Of a DNA stretch of 6,821 bases, positions 6,163-6,821 are shown in pieces. The stretch is taken from the NCBI GenBank assembly GCA_013335845.1, contig JAAXUU010000071.1, forward strand, positions 1 through 6,821, in the 5' to 3' direction. This DNA comes from Actinomycetota bacterium. Lineage in GTDB: Bacteria > Actinomycetota > Coriobacteriia > Coriobacteriales > RUG844. The notes beneath the pieces are model-generated. The model saw only the letters and a program-made list of their open reading frames with translations, did no database searches and was not told the origin of the DNA. Within the stretch, counting starts at the first letter, position 1. Every line of letters begins with the position of its first letter. A program made the position numbers and the translations under genes.

Positions 6163-6495
6163 ATGAGCGATTATGCCTTGTTTATCGACTACAAATATTG
6201 TACCAATTGTCATGTCTGCGAGGTTACCTGTCGTACTGAGCACAACATCCCTCTTGATGAGTGGGGAATAAAGGTTGCCGAGATGGGTCCCGTCAAGTTG
6301 AATGGCAAGTGGATGTGGAATTATGTTCCCGTTCCCTCTGACCTATGTGATTTTTGCGCCGACAGGAGGGAGAGAGGTGAGGATCCCACGTGCGTCCATC
6401 ACTGTCTAGCCCAGTGCATAGAAGTGATTCCCGTGGATCAGATCACCGAGAGAATGAAACTCGCAGGAAAGACGGCTACGGTCTTCATCCCTTAG
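6163..6495 (+). CDS. Small dicluster [4Fe-4S] electron-transfer subunit
   Basis: Ferredoxin-like protein of 110 residues, expected to carry electrons to or from the molybdoenzyme encoded 33 bp upstream. The first motif is C13-x2-C16-x2-C19-x3-C23. The second is C62-x2-C65-x11-C77-x3-C81, in LCDFCADRRERGEDPTCVHHC. These eight cysteines fit two [4Fe-4S] clusters with crossed ligation. A ninth, C85, follows in CLAQC. DmsB/NrfC-type subunits usually have about 200 residues and four clusters, so this is a compact two-cluster form. It ends in a hydrophobic TATVFIP that, from memory, resembles the end of other small subunits of this type, so it does not look truncated. There is no signal peptide and no membrane anchor gene beside it, implying a soluble complex using a cytoplasmic electron partner. 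It is the last gene of the operon, followed by a structured region and terminator. Confidence 0.93.
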   Translation: MSDYALFIDYKYCTNCHVCEVTCRTEHNIPLDEWGIKVAEMGPVKLNGKWMWNYVPVPSDLCDFCADRRERGEDPTCVHHCLAQCIEVIPVDQITERMKLAGKTATVFIP

Positions 6496-6525
6496 CAACG
6501 AGCGTTTGGCTGTCAATGGTTGAGA

Positions 6526-6575
6526 AGTTCGTGCAAACCAGTTTCACTGTACAAACCGGGCACCCTGCACGAACT
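6526..6575 (+). repeat. Nested inverted repeat in the 3' region of the operon
   Basis: AGTTCGTGCA (6526-6535) and TGCACGAACT (6566-6575) are a perfect 10-bp inverted repeat spaced by 30 nt. Inside, CCAGTTT (6538-6544) pairs with AAACCGG (6553-6559) with one A-C mismatch and an 8-nt loop. The RNA could form a two-tier stem-loop of about 50 nt between the Fe-S stop codon and the terminator. There is no T-run after it. Possible roles are mRNA 3'-end protection, a small RNA processed from the 3' region, or a mobile repeat remnant. Confidence 0.6.
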
Positions 6576-6584
6576 GGACGTATC

Positions 6585-6638
6585 GGTTGCCACGCCGTCA
6601 AGAGGAGCGATTTTTGACGGCGTGGCAACCTTTTATTT
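6585..6638 (+). terminator. Strong intrinsic terminator of the molybdoenzyme operon
   Basis: A perfect 17-bp GC-rich stem pairs 6585-6601 (starting GGTTGCCACG) with 6614-6630, with a loop of about 12 nt, followed by TTTTATTT (6631-6638). The T-tract occurs on the + strand side only, so it terminates the rightward operon. The hairpin lies immediately beyond the stop codon of the convergent - strand gene, and the T-tract overlaps that gene's last codons. In the - direction it would form the same stem without a U-run. Confidence 0.93.
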
Positions 6639-6800
6639 GCCGGTTTTGATACTGCCGCTGGCAGGGCGGATATACATTCCGCAGCTCGGACAGAGACGGA
6701 TGTCATCTTCTATGAGTTTATTGCATCGCGGGCATTTCTTGGGAAGACCGGCATCGCCGTTCTCTTGGCATCTCCCGCATCCGCTGCATTGGTAACACAT
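6633..6800 (-). CDS. Small eight-cysteine metal-knuckle protein
   Basis: A 55-residue protein of unknown function. It begins MCYQCSGCGRC, giving C2-x2-C5-x2-C8-x2-C11. Then come C23-P-R-C26 and C37-P-S-C40 with ten residues between, a classic double-knuckle zinc ribbon. The tail RPASGSIKTGK is basic. The regular N-terminal CxxCxxCxxC could hold an Fe-S cluster or a second zinc, but no third knuckle-type proof is visible. AAAGGA (6808-6813) lies 7 nt upstream of the ATG, supporting this start. The frame stays open to the right window edge (IQVKDYD before the Met), so a longer form cannot be fully excluded. It converges on the molybdoenzyme operon, with its stop codon inside the terminator T-tract. 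It resembles the 88-aa protein in its Met-Cys-aromatic start and CPxC knuckles. The cysteine pattern strongly favours a real gene despite the size. Confidence 0.8.
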   Translation of the reverse strand: MCYQCSGCGRCQENGDAGLPKKCPRCNKLIEDDIRLCPSCGMYIRPASGSIKTGK

Positions 6801-6807
6801 GTCGTAG

Positions 6808-6813
6808 TCCTTT
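6808..6813 (-). promoter_or_regulatory. Ribosome binding site of the 55-aa cysteine-rich gene
   Basis: AAAGGA on the - strand, 7 nt before the ATG at 6800, selects that codon as the start. The promoter would lie beyond the window. Confidence 0.6.
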
Positions 6814-6821
6814 ACCTGGAT

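Noticed and set aside
6526..6575. CRISPR repeat or attachment site
   Set aside because: Only one inverted-repeat unit is present, with no direct-repeat/spacer array and no integrase or cas gene in the window.
6485..6706. - strand 73-codon frame overlapping the terminator
   Set aside because: It lies in a different frame from the eight-cysteine gene, spans both inverted repeats and shows no protein-like motif.
6520..6795. + strand 91-codon frame after the Fe-S gene
   Set aside because: It runs through the terminator hairpin, has no ribosome binding site, and is the shadow of the cysteine-rich gene on the - strand.

Overview
The window most likely comes from an anaerobic actinobacterium of the class Coriobacteriia, probably Eggerthellaceae or a relative. 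This is inferred from gene content and recalled protein style: a soluble molybdopterin oxidoreductase with a very small dicluster Fe-S partner, a LysR regulator beside it, and tiny Met-Cys zinc-ribbon proteins. Base composition looks near 50% GC overall by eye. The LysR gene and its upstream region look poorer in GC than the first ATPase gene. No rRNA, tRNA, CRISPR array or insertion sequence was found.

Left third (1-2385, + strand): the end of an energy-coupling factor (ECF) transporter operon. It holds two ABC ATPases (the first cut by the left edge) and the EcfT membrane coupling protein, packed with 2-nt and 0-nt gaps. The substrate-binding S component is not in the window, so the transported micronutrient is unknown. 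The two ATPases look functionally asymmetric: the first lacks the H-loop histidine and the second lacks a normal LSGGQ signature, and both changes fall in the same composite ATP site.

Middle (2406-3546): a LysR-type regulator on the - strand, convergent with the ECF operon (20 bp between stop codons) and divergent from the right-hand operon. The 217-bp divergent region holds a plausible - strand promoter, a weak + strand -10 element and a dyad that fits a LysR site between them. The regulator probably controls the right-hand operon and itself.

Right half (3547-6495, + strand): a three-gene unit. It encodes an 88-aa protein with two CxxC knuckles and an 11-fold x-x-Pro tail, a 748-aa cytoplasmic molybdo- or tungsto-pterin enzyme with an unusual N-terminal Fe-S motif, and a 110-aa dicluster ferredoxin-like subunit. 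The large and small subunits probably form a soluble redox complex. Its substrate cannot be read from the sequence. The unit ends in a nested inverted repeat followed by a strong intrinsic terminator.

Right edge (6633-6800, - strand): a 55-aa protein with eight cysteines in four regular CxxC-type steps, converging on the terminator. It is a second small Met-Cys metal-knuckle protein beside the molybdoenzyme genes.
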